Shown: positions 12,093 to 19,827, counted from the first letter of the stretch. The stretch is 64,000 nucleotides of DNA from Bryocella elongata (GCF_900108185.1 NZ_FNVA01000007.1:310001-374000), one strand, 5' to 3'. Program-made: numbers and translations. The notes: generated by a model from the sequence alone, not told the origin.

Positions 12093-12608
12093 GTGAGCGC
12101 AATCACCTGTGATTCTTGTGTCATGCAACAGTTCGCCGAGCACCTGGTGACGCAATCGAATCCTGAGATACAGGCCCTGATCGATGGCATCGTGACCCAT
12201 CACAAATTCGCGCTGGATCTTGGCGGGAAGATGCAGCACCAGTGGCTGGAGACCTGTGGCCTTGTATTCGGCGAATATCTTTACAAGTGGCTCCGTGAAG
12301 GCAACATTGAATTTGTCGCAGGAAAGCTGCACCAGCAGCACAAGAAACACCTGACTACTAAACTTGGGTTTCCCTTTTCAACGCGGCACGAAGGCACTTT
12401 CATTGAGGTGGCGGCAGAGGCGTTTCCCCACATTCTTGTGGGGCAGGACATTGACTTCTGGGAGCCTACGGAGAAGGGCTGTAGCTCAGAAAGGCGCCTC
12501 GAAATAATGGCGGCTGGATCAGGTGCTGTATGCCGTTATTTGGATAGAAAACTCGGTGTCAGAGTGGTTACAGTCGATCAAGCAATTCCGCTAGTTTGTC
12601 ATGGGTAG
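12093..12608 (+). CDS. PIN-like domain protein, candidate effector of the preceding ATPase
   Basis: A 171-residue soluble protein starting at GTG 12093, two bases after the ATPase stop, so the two are very likely translated together. I read it as a divergent PIN-like nuclease from three features in the expected order. ITCDSC near the N-terminus could hold the first acidic residue. FALDLGGKM around residues 39-47 matches the position of the second strand. The pattern RHEGTFIEVA followed by ILVGQDIDF (about 98-121) resembles the C-terminal acidic cluster and the 'D-x-D-F' end of PIN folds. This is motif reading, not a database hit. If correct it would be an RNA-cleaving effector held in check or triggered by the ATPase. 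Confidence 0.6.
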   Translation: MSAITCDSCVMQQFAEHLVTQSNPEIQALIDGIVTHHKFALDLGGKMQHQWLETCGLVFGEYLYKWLREGNIEFVAGKLHQQHKKHLTTKLGFPFSTRHEGTFIEVAAEAFPHILVGQDIDFWEPTEKGCSSERRLEIMAAGSGAVCRYLDRKLGVRVVTVDQAIPLVCHG

Positions 12609-12649
12609 GTCCACATCGGACAATATTCGACGGTTGGAGTGCTGGACGT

Positions 12650-12667
12650 CCCGCCTCGCAAGGCGGG
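12650..12667. repeat. Short hairpin after the ATPase/PIN-like cassette
   Basis: CCCGCCT (12650-12656), loop CGCA, AGGCGGG (12661-12667) form a perfect 7-bp stem 40 bases after the stop of the PIN-like gene. No T-run follows. It is the first of a cluster of palindromes reaching to 13235 and may end the cassette transcript. Confidence 0.5.
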
Positions 12668-12706
12668 TGCGCTTTCACAGCAACGCTGCATCTGAACAAG
12701 AACATC

Positions 12707-12787
12707 CCGGAAGGGCCCGGTTTCAACCGGGCCGTCACAACGCCTCCCACAATCCGGCTTCAGCCGCTGGGGCCCCTTGCGCGTGGC
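12707..12787. repeat. Repeat A, copy 1
   Basis: An 80-base element beginning CCGGAAGGGCCCGG. It contains the hairpin GGCCCGGTT/AACCGGGCC and ends in a conserved CCCACAATCCGGCTT...AGCCGCTG tract. A second copy in the same orientation lies at 13156-13235 with about ten differences. It is non-coding. Confidence 0.8.
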
Positions 12788-12818
12788 GGGTGGCCCACGT
12801 CTGATTCACCAACATATC

Positions 12819-12850
12819 GGGTGCCCCATGTCTCGCTTCTGAGACATGGG
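12819..12850. repeat. Repeat B, copy 1 (palindromic element)
   Basis: GGGTGC is followed by a perfect 10-bp inverted repeat, CCCATGTCTC (12825-12834) and GAGACATGGG (12841-12850), around the 6-base loop GCTTCT. A partial relative (GGGTGGCCCACGTCT) lies just upstream at about 12788-12802. It belongs to the same family as 13089-13119 and the element inside glmS. Confidence 0.8.
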
Positions 12851-12903
12851 TTTGCAGGATGCGCATGAAAACCACCCGCGCCGGGCTTCGTGTATCGTGC
12901 GCA

Positions 12904-13053
12904 ATGCCGCTGGCCTTCGAGTACGACCCCAGCAAAGCCACAAGCAACCTGGAAAAGCACGGAGCCTCGCTCGCGGAGGCCATGACCGTCTTCGCCGACC
13001 CGTTCGCGGAGACATTCCCCGACGAACTGCATTCAGAAGACGAAGACCGATAG
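12904..13053 (+). pseudogene. brnT: brnT toxin remnant with in-frame stop
   Basis: The first 49 residues match the N-terminal half of BrnT toxins: LAFEYDPSKATSNLEKHG and then an Ala-rich segment reaching FADPFAETFPD. BrnT is a ribonuclease toxin of type II systems, usually about 90 residues. Here a TAG at 13051-13053 ends the frame, yet the same frame continues past it with ITFGRPSS, which resembles the next BrnT motif (ITIGRSS), before running into a palindromic repeat at 13089. So the gene is broken by a nonsense codon and then by repeat DNA. No brnA antitoxin follows in the normal place. ATG 12904 is the likely old start; an ATG at 12859 is in frame. Confidence 0.75.
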
Positions 13054-13088
13054 ATCACGTTTGGACGACCATCGAGCCAGCGATTGCC

Positions 13089-13119
13089 GGGTGTCCCACG
13101 TCTCGCCTCTGAGACGTGG
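13089..13119. repeat. Repeat B, copy 2 (palindromic element)
   Basis: GGGTGTCC leads into a 9-bp inverted repeat, CCACGTCTC (13096-13104) and GAGACGTGG (13111-13119), with loop GCCTCT. Compared with copy 1 the stem has paired changes (AT to CG in both arms), so pairing is preserved. Confidence 0.8.
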
Positions 13120-13155
13120 ACGTTCGATCAGGCTCCCCATCCCGGACAGCAAATA

Positions 13156-13235
13156 CCGGAAGGGCCCGGTTTCAACCGGGCCATCCCGACGCCGCCCACA
13201 ATCCGGCTTTAGCCGCTGAGGTACCTCTTCGCGTG
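13156..13235. repeat. Repeat A, copy 2
   Basis: Second copy of the element at 12707-12787, same orientation, again with the GGCCCGGTT/AACCGGGCC hairpin and the CCGGCTT...AGCCGCTG tract. Together the two A and two B copies bracket the brnT remnant in the order A-B-brnT'-B-A. Confidence 0.8.
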
Positions 13236-13295
13236 CCGCATCGGGACACCGTGCCCATCAGGCCGTAAATCGATGGCATCCACATCCTGAGATCG

Positions 13296-13616
13296 ATGTA
13301 CAAGGTCAGGATGTTTCCCAAGGGAAGTAGCTACTACGCGGATTGGCGCGACGGCCATGGCCGGAGGCGTCGTAAATCCTTTCCCACGCCGGACGAAGCG
13401 CTGGCGCACGAGGCGGGGCAGAAGCAGCTGGGCCGAAAGCAGCGAGCCACCAGAAGGAACGCAGCCCGCCGCAAAGCCTTGGACGAGATCGCCGCAGGCA
13501 CCAATGTCGTCCTCATCGACGCCGACCTGATGGACGCCTTCCCCGACTCCGACGCCGTGAACGAAGCCCTCCGCAGCCTCAAGACCATCGCCGATCGGAC
13601 AAAGAAGCTCGCCTGA
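13296..13616 (+). CDS. Small hypothetical protein with an integrase-arm-like N-terminus
   Basis: A 106-residue basic protein. Residues 1-40 (YYADWRDGHGRRRRKSFPT, then DEALAHEA) resemble the Arm/AP2-like DNA-binding segment at the start of tyrosine recombinases. The C-terminal half (VLIDADLMDAFPDSDAVNEAL) has the look of a short ribbon-helix-helix or BrnA-type antitoxin segment. No integrase catalytic domain follows. It sits just after the brnT remnant and repeat cluster, so it may be a survivor of a lost mobile element or toxin-antitoxin pair. Function is not established. Confidence 0.5.
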   Translation: MYKVRMFPKGSSYYADWRDGHGRRRRKSFPTPDEALAHEAGQKQLGRKQRATRRNAARRKALDEIAAGTNVVLIDADLMDAFPDSDAVNEALRSLKTIADRTKKLA

Positions 13617-13713
13617 TTTCAGTAAGCATAGCGATATCAACCATTTACCTGAAATTGACTGGACTTGCTCACTCCTGCAAAGCATCCTTGAGTAGCACCA
13701 CAAGGGTCTCTGT

Positions 13714-14046
13714 ATGTTTCACAAAATCGTTCGTCGCTTCGAAATCCAACCCGAAACACCCGCCTCCAGCCCCACCAACCTGCACGTGATGCCTGCCCCT
13801 ACCGGGCGCGGGGTCGCTGGCTCTCGTCTCATCGACCTGGTCCTCATCGCCTCCCGCCGCTGCTCCGCCTTCTTCGCGGAGGCCGCCGTGCTCGTCCTGG
13901 TCTTCGGCATCCTCGACTACTTCATGCTCAAGGGACGCATCGAGCTCGGCTGGATCCTCGGCGCGCTGGCCATCTCCCTCGGTCTCCTCGCCGCCAGCAT
14001 CGCCATGGACTTCACCGCGCATAGCTGGGTCAAAGCCCATCCCTAG
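13714..14046 (+). CDS. Small inner-membrane protein, unknown function
   Basis: 110 residues with a polar, Pro-rich N-terminal 40 residues and two hydrophobic helices (about 55-72, including AVLVLVFGILDYFML, and about 79-100, including ILGALAISLGLLAASIAM). No catalytic motif. It is a single gene with no clear operon partner, and its codon use matches the high-GC neighbours. I do not recognise the family. Confidence 0.6.
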   Translation: MFHKIVRRFEIQPETPASSPTNLHVMPAPTGRGVAGSRLIDLVLIASRRCSAFFAEAAVLVLVFGILDYFMLKGRIELGWILGALAISLGLLAASIAMDFTAHSWVKAHP

Positions 14047-14462
14047 CGTCTCCGCCAAAAACTCATCCGTTCCCCTCGAAGCCGATTCGGACTAGGCGCA
14101 GCGCCAGCGGCACGCTTGCGACCCTCCAGGCCGCGACATGGCGCCCCCATGCCCGGACGCACGCAAACCAAAGTCACCCCCCACCCGTTAACTCGCTGCG
14201 GCACAAGACTTTGCCTACATCGCCCTTGGAATCAATACTTTGCGATAGAGGTCCCCACCTAACCCCAAGCAAATCAACACTTACCCAAACAGGGAGGGGG
14301 AGGGGGACCACCCCGCGTAGCTTCGCATCCGGATAAATGTCTCCCGGAGATCGAAAATTCGAGCACGACACGAATCATGCGGCCCAATCTGCTCCGCCGC
14401 ACAACCATCCCTCGCCCGGGCCCCTCTGACTATTTGATTGCAGGCAGTCAGAGGAGACACAA
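14047..14462. other. Intergenic region
   Basis: These 416 bases hold no supported gene. A purine-rich run (GGGAGGGGGAGGGGGA) occurs near 14291-14306. The last part has a clear ribosome site, GAGGAGA at 14451-14457, for the next gene. Confidence 0.4.
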
Positions 14463-14786
14463 GTGACCATCGTCCAGCACCACTCGGTCAACATCAACCG
14501 GTACGTGCAGTCCGCCGAAGGTACGCACAGCCTCATCGTGTGGCTCATTGTCGGATTGCTGGCAGGCTTTGTGACCGGCAAGATCATGCGCGGCGCGGGC
14601 TACGGTCCGCTGGTCGACATCATCGTTGGCATCGTCGGCGCAGTCGTCGGAGGGCTCATCATGGTGAACCTGGGCTACGCCGGCTCCGGCGGCTTCCTGT
14701 ACACCGTCCTTGTCGCAGTGATTGGCGCGGTTCTGCTCACACTCCTGCTGCGCCTCGTCACCGGTGGGCGCTTCCGGAACTTCTAG
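14463..14786 (+). CDS. GlsB/YeaQ/YmgE family stress-response membrane protein
   Basis: A 107-residue protein of the transglycosylase-associated family: three hydrophobic helices rich in Gly and Val with the typical pattern WLIVGLLAGFVTGKIMRG, then DIIVGIVGAVVGGLI and a C-terminal helix. The start is GTG at 14463 with GAGGAGA 5 bases upstream. The N-terminal 25 residues are longer than in E. coli YeaQ. Members are small inner-membrane proteins induced by acid or general stress; the molecular role is unknown. Confidence 0.85.
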   Translation: MTIVQHHSVNINRYVQSAEGTHSLIVWLIVGLLAGFVTGKIMRGAGYGPLVDIIVGIVGAVVGGLIMVNLGYAGSGGFLYTVLVAVIGAVLLTLLLRLVTGGRFRNF

Positions 14787-14807
14787 CCCGCATCACGAGT
14801 CGCGCGA

Positions 14808-15473
14808 TCAATGCCCGTAGCGCGTCCCGCGAAACGGGATGGTGTATTTCACGCCGATGGTCCCCGCCTTCACCCACTGGTCGCCAGAGTTGGTGATCGG
14901 GGAGTTGAAGCGCTCCATCTGCCCATCCAGCTTCAGCGCCCAACTCGGCGATAGCAAGAAGTCAAACCCTACGCCGGCGGCCCATACATTCGAGTAGGAC
15001 CTGTAGTAGTACAGCGTGCCATCCCGATTCAAGGTGAGGTCGTGATAGTCCATCGCCCCCCGCCCGAAGAGGAAGTCCCCGTACGGCCGCACGAAATGTA
15101 CCTTTTTCTCGAGCTTGATCCCGCCCAGGATGTCTTTCACTGCCACCACCTGTCCATCATTGATGGGATAGGTTCCGCGCACTTCGATGGATGGTGTCAG
15201 GCCAAAGAGCTTCATCAAGGAGAAGTCCCCACCGGCGGTGACGCTCATATTGCGCCCGTTGTCGAGGTCAGTGAAGCTGCCCGTAAAGCCGCCGAAGACG
15301 GAGATCCTGGCGTCCCGTTCCGCAGTCGCGTGGGCCTGGGCGCTGGCGCTGCGGCCTGAGGCGAAGCTTGCTGCCGCGAGGATTGCGGCGGCTGCGCTGA
15401 GCAGGCGGTACGTCGAAGAACGGAACGAAGAGAAACGGGAATTACGGAGCCCACCGGCTACAGCCATCTGCAT
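14808..15473 (-). CDS. Outer-membrane beta-barrel protein, paralogue 1
   Basis: 221 residues with a signal peptide (hydrophobic LLSAAAAILAAASFASG, cleavage near ASAQA) and then an eight-strand type barrel with alternating aromatic and polar residues. Landmarks are FGGFTGSFTDLDNGRN, PSIEVRGTYPI and FVRPYGDFLFGRG. The next gene upstream on the same strand (15638-16255) is a clear paralogue: same order of motifs, similar length, both ending with a basic tail after an aromatic strand. The two probably arose by tandem duplication. Their ligand or structural role is unknown. Confidence 0.75.
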   Translation of the reverse strand: MQMAVAGGLRNSRFSSFRSSTYRLLSAAAAILAAASFASGRSASAQAHATAERDARISVFGGFTGSFTDLDNGRNMSVTAGGDFSLMKLFGLTPSIEVRGTYPINDGQVVAVKDILGGIKLEKKVHFVRPYGDFLFGRGAMDYHDLTLNRDGTLYYYRSYSNVWAAGVGFDFLLSPSWALKLDGQMERFNSPITNSGDQWVKAGTIGVKYTIPFRGTRYGH

Positions 15474-15637
15474 AAGAAAAATGGACGCAGATTCGGGGTC
15501 CTGGGCTGTGTCGTTTCGGGCGTTGCAGGCTGGTTAGGCCGCACTTCGATGTGGTTAGGCGAAGCCTAGCCTTGGTGTCGTCGCAAGTTTCGCGCAGGCC
15601 GTGATTTGGAGCAACGTCGCGAGGACGTTGCATCAGG

Positions 15638-16255
15638 CTACCGTTCGCCGCGATAGCCCTTCAGTCTCAACCGGTAGACTACGCCGATGGTCGCGGCCTT
15701 CGCCCATTCGGTGCCCGTGTCGGTGATGGGAGAACCGTAGCGCTGGAGCTGTACATCGAACTTGATCCCAAAGTGTGACGTGAGATCGAGGTCAGCTCCA
15801 CCACCGGCGTCATACACGTTGGAGAGCGACTGGATGTAGACGGTCGAGCCGTCTTTACTCAGCAGGCCGCCGTTCTGGTAGTTCAATTCGCCGCGGCCGA
15901 CGAGCAGGTTTCCGTAGGGATGGATGCGGCCGAGGCTCTTCTCCAGCCGAAGACCACCAAGAGCATTCTTCAGCGCGACCGAGTTGCCATCGGAGAACGG
16001 GTAGGTGGCGCGCAGCTCGATAGCAGGCTGAAAACCGAAGAAACGATGGAGTTCAAGGTCCGCGCCGGCAGTGATGCCGACGTTGCGTCCGTCATAGAGA
16101 CCGGTATAGGTCCCAGTGGCTCCAGCGAAGACGCTGAAGCGCGTGGGGCGATCCGCAGTGGGGCGAGCCTGCGCGCTGGCCATAGGGACGGCAGCCGATG
16201 CGGCGGCAAGGAGCAGGACAGCAGAACGAAGCAACGTGCGCGTCAAGTGATTCAA
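15638..16255 (-). CDS. Outer-membrane beta-barrel protein, paralogue 2
   Basis: About 205 residues from a probable TTG start at 16255, which follows AGAGGA and opens directly on a signal peptide (LLRSAVLLLAAASAAVPMASA). The frame is open another 60 codons upstream to an ATG at 16435, but that part looks non-coding. The mature part matches paralogue 1: FAGATGTYTGLYDGRN, IELRATYPF, IHPYGNLLVGRGELNY and a terminal IGVVYRLRLKG. Such small barrels are common surface proteins in Acidobacteriota, function unassigned. Confidence 0.7.
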   Translation of the reverse strand: MNHLTRTLLRSAVLLLAAASAAVPMASAQARPTADRPTRFSVFAGATGTYTGLYDGRNVGITAGADLELHRFFGFQPAIELRATYPFSDGNSVALKNALGGLRLEKSLGRIHPYGNLLVGRGELNYQNGGLLSKDGSTVYIQSLSNVYDAGGGADLDLTSHFGIKFDVQLQRYGSPITDTGTEWAKAATIGVVYRLRLKGYRGER

Positions 16256-16389
16256 AGCAGGTCCTCTTGTGGCTGGCAGGTCCACTCCATTATCGCCGCG
16301 GCTTTGACGCTGAGCCGAATGGATTTTTCCAGGATAGGAGATCTCCTGAGCAAACAGCACCAATGCGGTATGCGGTCGGACCCTGGGAC

Positions 16390-16686
16390 TCAGTAGCGCA
16401 CTACCTGATCGGCGTGACCGCGGAGCCACCAGCACGGTGCATTGCCGCCCTGGGGATAGAGCGAGAAGCTACAGGGAGTTGTCGCTTCTCCCTGGGGGAA
16501 GTATTCCTCCTTGTTGCCCTTTTCTTCCGCGGCGACCGATTGAAAGGTTTCGACTGTCCCCATCCCTGTGCCGTGGGAGACGCGGATCTTCCAGACGGCG
16601 AAGTCGATGGGATAGGCCGCGAGTGCGGCGACAAAGGCCCAGAGCAGGATCTGTCCCATGAGCCGTAGCCAGAATCTGGCCCACAT
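16390..16686 (-). CDS. Conserved small membrane-anchored protein, unknown function
   Basis: About 98 residues (ATG at 16686; an ATG at 16701 is also in frame). One N-terminal membrane helix (LMGQILLWAFVAALAAYPIDF) is followed by a periplasmic part with VSHGTGMGTVETFQS, a KGNKEEYF segment and the C-terminal pattern CSFSLYPQGGNAPCWWLRGH. I recall similar short proteins in other Acidobacteriota with the same two Cys and the WWLR motif, but their function is not known. The two Cys may form a disulfide. Confidence 0.6.
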   Translation of the reverse strand: MWARFWLRLMGQILLWAFVAALAAYPIDFAVWKIRVSHGTGMGTVETFQSVAAEEKGNKEEYFPQGEATTPCSFSLYPQGGNAPCWWLRGHADQVVRY

Positions 16687-16859
16687 TCGAATACCTCCCA
16701 CTTGCGGAATGCTTTCAAGCTAGCAGACGGACACGTCGGGCATCGAGTCGCGGCAAGAGCGAAACGTCACGCGGTCCGAGCCGATAGGGCAAAGAGAACG
16801 TCGATGAACCACAGACAGTCGCTGAAACGTCCTATAGCCATGGGTAAACTAACACTGTG

Positions 16860-17783
16860 ATGAAATTTCGCTTCTTCTGCGCCGTCCTGGCGCTCCCTAT
16901 GGGGCTTGCGGCGCAGACTGGTGCTGTGCAGCCTGCAGCTCTGCTGCCGGATGCACCAGCTCCCCAGATCTCTGGCTCGTTCGTTTCTGCTCCGTTGGTA
17001 GAGCTCGCGCAGGCCGCAACACCGCAGGCGCCTGCGGCCCCGTCCAGCAGCTCGTCTTCAAGCTCGTCCTCCAGCTCCGCCGCCCAGAGCGCGGAGCCGC
17101 AGACCAGTCAATCGCAGGACGGCTCGGAGGCGGAAGATGCCCGTCGCAAGCGCGAGATTGCCGAGCAGGAAAAGCAGCGCGTGCTGGGCATCGTGCCGGA
17201 GTTCAACCTCGTCAGCAGCGGCCAGGCTGCCCCGATTGGCCCGAAGGAGAAGTTCAACCTCTTCTTCCATAGCGCCTTCGACCCGTTCCAGTTTGCGCTC
17301 GCCGGGATCGACTCTGGTATCGAACAGGCGGAGAATACGTATCCGGAGTGGCACCAGGGGTTCACTGGCTTTGCCAAGCGCTACGGTGCTTCCTACGCGG
17401 ACAGCTTCGACGGCAACCTGTGGGGCAATGCGATTCTTCCTTCCGTGCTGCACCAGGATCCGCGTTACTTCCGCATTGGCACCGGTACCTTCAAGCACCG
17501 CCTGATGTTGTCGATGCTTTCGACGGTCCGCTGCAAGGGCGACAACGGGAAGTGGGAGCCGAACTACTCCAACGTCCTGGGCAACATCATCGGCGGCGCA
17601 GTCTCGAACATTTACTATCCGTCCTCGCAGCGCGGCGTGGGGCTGACCTTCGAGCGAGGGTTGACGGTGACCGCTGAGGGAACGTTTGGGGCATTCCTCG
17701 AAGAGTTTTATCCGGATTACATGAAGTGGAAGCAGCACCGTCACGACCGCAAGGTCGCCGCAGCGGCGGCAAAGCAACCCTAG
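16860..17783 (+). CDS. Conserved exported protein with poly-Ser linker
   Basis: 307 residues with a signal peptide (FFCAVLALPMGLAA), a low-complexity Pro/Ala region and a run of 12 Ser (about residues 61-73), then the charged motif RRKREIAEQEKQRVLGIVP. The folded part follows (FNLFFHSAFDPFQF, GIDSGIEQAEN, LPSVLHQDPRYFRIG, NYSNVLGNIIGGAVSN). I know the combination of the KQRVLGIVP motif and the HQDPRYF motif from proteins widespread in Acidobacteriota; the biochemical role is unknown. It is probably periplasmic or outer-membrane associated. It converges with the LytTR regulator gene, with 16 bases between the stops. Confidence 0.7.
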   Translation: MKFRFFCAVLALPMGLAAQTGAVQPAALLPDAPAPQISGSFVSAPLVELAQAATPQAPAAPSSSSSSSSSSSSAAQSAEPQTSQSQDGSEAEDARRKREIAEQEKQRVLGIVPEFNLVSSGQAAPIGPKEKFNLFFHSAFDPFQFALAGIDSGIEQAENTYPEWHQGFTGFAKRYGASYADSFDGNLWGNAILPSVLHQDPRYFRIGTGTFKHRLMLSMLSTVRCKGDNGKWEPNYSNVLGNIIGGAVSNIYYPSSQRGVGLTFERGLTVTAEGTFGAFLEEFYPDYMKWKQHRHDRKVAAAAAKQP

Positions 17784-17799
17784 TCTCGCGGATGCAGCG

Positions 17800-18744
17800 T
17801 TACAGGTTGAAGAGCTCGCGCAGCCGCTTCGTTTGTGAGCGGCTGACCGGGACTTCGGTCTGTTTGCGGTCATCCATGCGGAGCTGGTAAGTCGACTTGA
17901 ACCACGGCACAACCTCGCGGATGTGCTGGATGTTGACGACGTAGCTGCGATGCGCGCGCCAGAACTGCTCGGGGTCAAGCTGGTCCATCAGCTCCTCGAG
18001 GGTGCGGCAGTTGGAGTCGCCTTCGACTGTGTTGGTGACGACGGAGATGCGACCCTCTTCGATGGAAGCAAAGCAGACGTCCTTCTGATCGACGAGCAGC
18101 AGGCGGTTCTGGGTGCGGACGACGACCTTGCCGCTGCGCAGGGGCTGGCCGTTGCGTTCGATCATGCGGAGCAGGGCATCGAGCTTGGCTTCGGCTCCGG
18201 CCACGATGCCGGCGATGGTGCCGCGTGTAGAGCCCGCAGCAACATCGGTGACGGTCTCCTCGAAGTCGCCATCGTCTTCGGCGGACTCGGTGACACGCAA
18301 GGTGGGCGCGAGCTCGGGTACGGGCTCGTGGGGGCGATCGGCGGCACGATCGATGGCGGTAGCTGAGAGCCGCGCGCGAACCTTGTCCAGCGTTTTGACG
18401 ACACGGCTGGCATCGAAGGGCTTCAGCAGGTAGTCGACGGCGTTGACCTCGAAGGCGCGGACGGCGTACTGGTCGAAGGCTGTGGCGAAGACAACCTCGG
18501 GCAGGCGGGCGCGCTTGTCGAGCGCGAGGACCTTGCGGAGCACAGCGAAGCCATCGAGGCCGGGCATGCGCACGTCGAGGAAGACGACATCGGGCTTGAG
18601 GGTGCGGATCTGGTCGACGGCGTCGATGCCGTTGGAGACCTGCGCGAGCACGTTCACGTCCCCGGCGGCGTCCAGGAGGTACTGCAGCTCCTGCCGGGCC
18701 AGAGGCTCGTCATCGATGATCAGCGCTGTGAGCGGAGGGGCCAT
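17800..18744 (-). CDS. LytTR-family DNA-binding response regulator
   Basis: 314 residues. The receiver domain has the acidic pair IIDDE (about 9-13), phospho-acceptor D57 in FLDVRMPG, Thr in VFATAF and Lys in YLLKPF. A long acidic linker (about 130-205) leads to a LytTR domain (VVVRTQNRLLLVDQKDV, then FWRAHRSYVVNIQHI, VPVSRSQTKRLREL). LytTR proteins bind DNA as an all-beta fold and often control exopolysaccharide or secreted factors. I start at ATG 18744, where the receiver begins; the frame is open to 18831. No LytS-type kinase is adjacent. Confidence 0.9.
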   Translation of the reverse strand: MAPPLTALIIDDEPLARQELQYLLDAAGDVNVLAQVSNGIDAVDQIRTLKPDVVFLDVRMPGLDGFAVLRKVLALDKRARLPEVVFATAFDQYAVRAFEVNAVDYLLKPFDASRVVKTLDKVRARLSATAIDRAADRPHEPVPELAPTLRVTESAEDDGDFEETVTDVAAGSTRGTIAGIVAGAEAKLDALLRMIERNGQPLRSGKVVVRTQNRLLLVDQKDVCFASIEEGRISVVTNTVEGDSNCRTLEELMDQLDPEQFWRAHRSYVVNIQHIREVVPWFKSTYQLRMDDRKQTEVPVSRSQTKRLRELFNL

Positions 18745-18827
18745 CGGAAGGGGCCGCTGTCTGCGGCTCGAGTCTGATTCTACGCGCGTTGATGAAGGAT
18801 CCGGGCCTGTGGGTGAGCAGGCCGCCC

Positions 18828-19253
18828 TCATTGCTTCACGAAGGCAACAGGCTGGCCGTCGTCAGGATCGCCCAGGTATTCAATGATGAGAATCTGGCCG
18901 GCGTGATGATCGACGAAGAGGGACATTCCATAGCCTCCGGCTGGAACGCCTTGTTGTCCTGCGGAAAATGCCAGGAGCAGCCGTTGCTGGCGATCCTCAA
19001 CCGGAAGCGTCCATTTGCCGGAACCTGCCGAAGGTTCCGGATCCGAGCCGGATGGAGGAATGTATCTGGCGGAGAAGGTGCCGTCGGAATGAAGCTCGAT
19101 GGTAGGTGTAGCCGGAGGAGTGAGCGGGTGCCCGTGGATGTCGGTTCCCACCCAGGTGCCGGTCATCTCTTTCTTCGTGACGGTTCGGGCCCGGCAGCCG
19201 ATCGCAGGAACGGCTGCAACCAGCAGGAGGGCGCCCAGAATTGCATGACGCAT
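18828..19253 (-). CDS. Putative lipoprotein, unknown function
   Basis: 141 residues with a lipoprotein signal (LGALLLVAAVPAIGC, lipidated Cys at about residue 20). The mature part has the pattern MTGTWVG...ELHSDGTFSARY...GSGKWTL, typical of small lipocalin-like or META-like domains that carry a 'G-x-W' strand at each end. I cannot name the family. It lies between the LytTR regulator and the three-gene sigma operon on the same strand, 28 bases after the zinc-ribbon gene, so it may be cotranscribed with it. Confidence 0.65.
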   Translation of the reverse strand: MRHAILGALLLVAAVPAIGCRARTVTKKEMTGTWVGTDIHGHPLTPPATPTIELHSDGTFSARYIPPSGSDPEPSAGSGKWTLPVEDRQQRLLLAFSAGQQGVPAGGYGMSLFVDHHAGQILIIEYLGDPDDGQPVAFVKQ

Positions 19254-19281
19254 GGAGCCAGTCTACCGGGAATCTAGCGGA

Positions 19282-19827
19282 TTAGTCGCCGTCCGAGTAG
19301 ACGCGGAGGCGTTGTGGCGCGCCGTCGGAGGCAAGGTCGTGCCCGCACTGGGTGCAGTAGACGTCGGTGATGCGCACGCCGCGGTGGCAGATGCCGCAGA
19401 CCGGGGCGGTCTGGAACTGGCACTGCGGGCAGAAGTTATAGCTCGACGCGATGGAGGTCGCGCAGTTGGGGCAGCGGGAGAGCTCAGGCTGGCGGAGCAG
19501 GAAGTACACTACCGCGCCGATGCCGCCGGGCAGGATCATGCAGACGAGCATCCAGAGGGCGGGGCTCATGCCACGGCGCTGGGTGTCGCGGCTGACGTAG
19601 CCGATAAGGAGCACGTAGCTCGCCCAGAGGGCGCCCCACGTGTAGCTCATCATCAGCCGGAGGGCCAGGACCTCATGCTTGTGGTGCGGCATGACGACGT
19701 GGAAGACCCATTGCATGGCGGCGAAGACGAGTACAGCGCCGACCATGGCCCAGCGCGGGATCATCCGCAGCTCATCGTCACCGAAGTTCGCGCCGTTATC
19801 CTGGCGTCCGCTCAACCAGCCGTTCAT
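19282..19827 (-). CDS. Membrane protein with C-terminal double zinc ribbon
   Basis: 181 residues with four hydrophobic helices (about 26-45, 54-80, 88-110) and then a cytosolic zinc-ribbon pair: CPNC...CPQC and CGIC...CTQC (about 118-165). Third gene of an operon with an ECF sigma factor (20180-20830) and a two-helix membrane protein (19827-20183); its start overlaps the stop of the preceding gene. Its place suggests a part in sensing or signalling tied to the sigma factor, but no known anti-sigma motif is visible. Confidence 0.7.
   Translation of the reverse strand: MNGWLSGRQDNGANFGDDELRMIPRWAMVGAVLVFAAMQWVFHVVMPHHKHEVLALRLMMSYTWGALWASYVLLIGYVSRDTQRRGMSPALWMLVCMILPGGIGAVVYFLLRQPELSRCPNCATSIASSYNFCPQCQFQTAPVCGICHRGVRITDVYCTQCGHDLASDGAPQRLRVYSDGD

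Noticed and set aside
12650-13235. Repeat cluster as a CRISPR array
   Set aside because: Only two copies of each repeat, unequal spacing, no short unique spacers and no cas genes nearby.
17041-17090. Poly-Ser run at about 17043-17083 as a frameshift or microsatellite error
   Set aside because: The frame stays open on both sides with conserved motifs downstream; Ser-rich linkers recur in other secreted proteins of this window.
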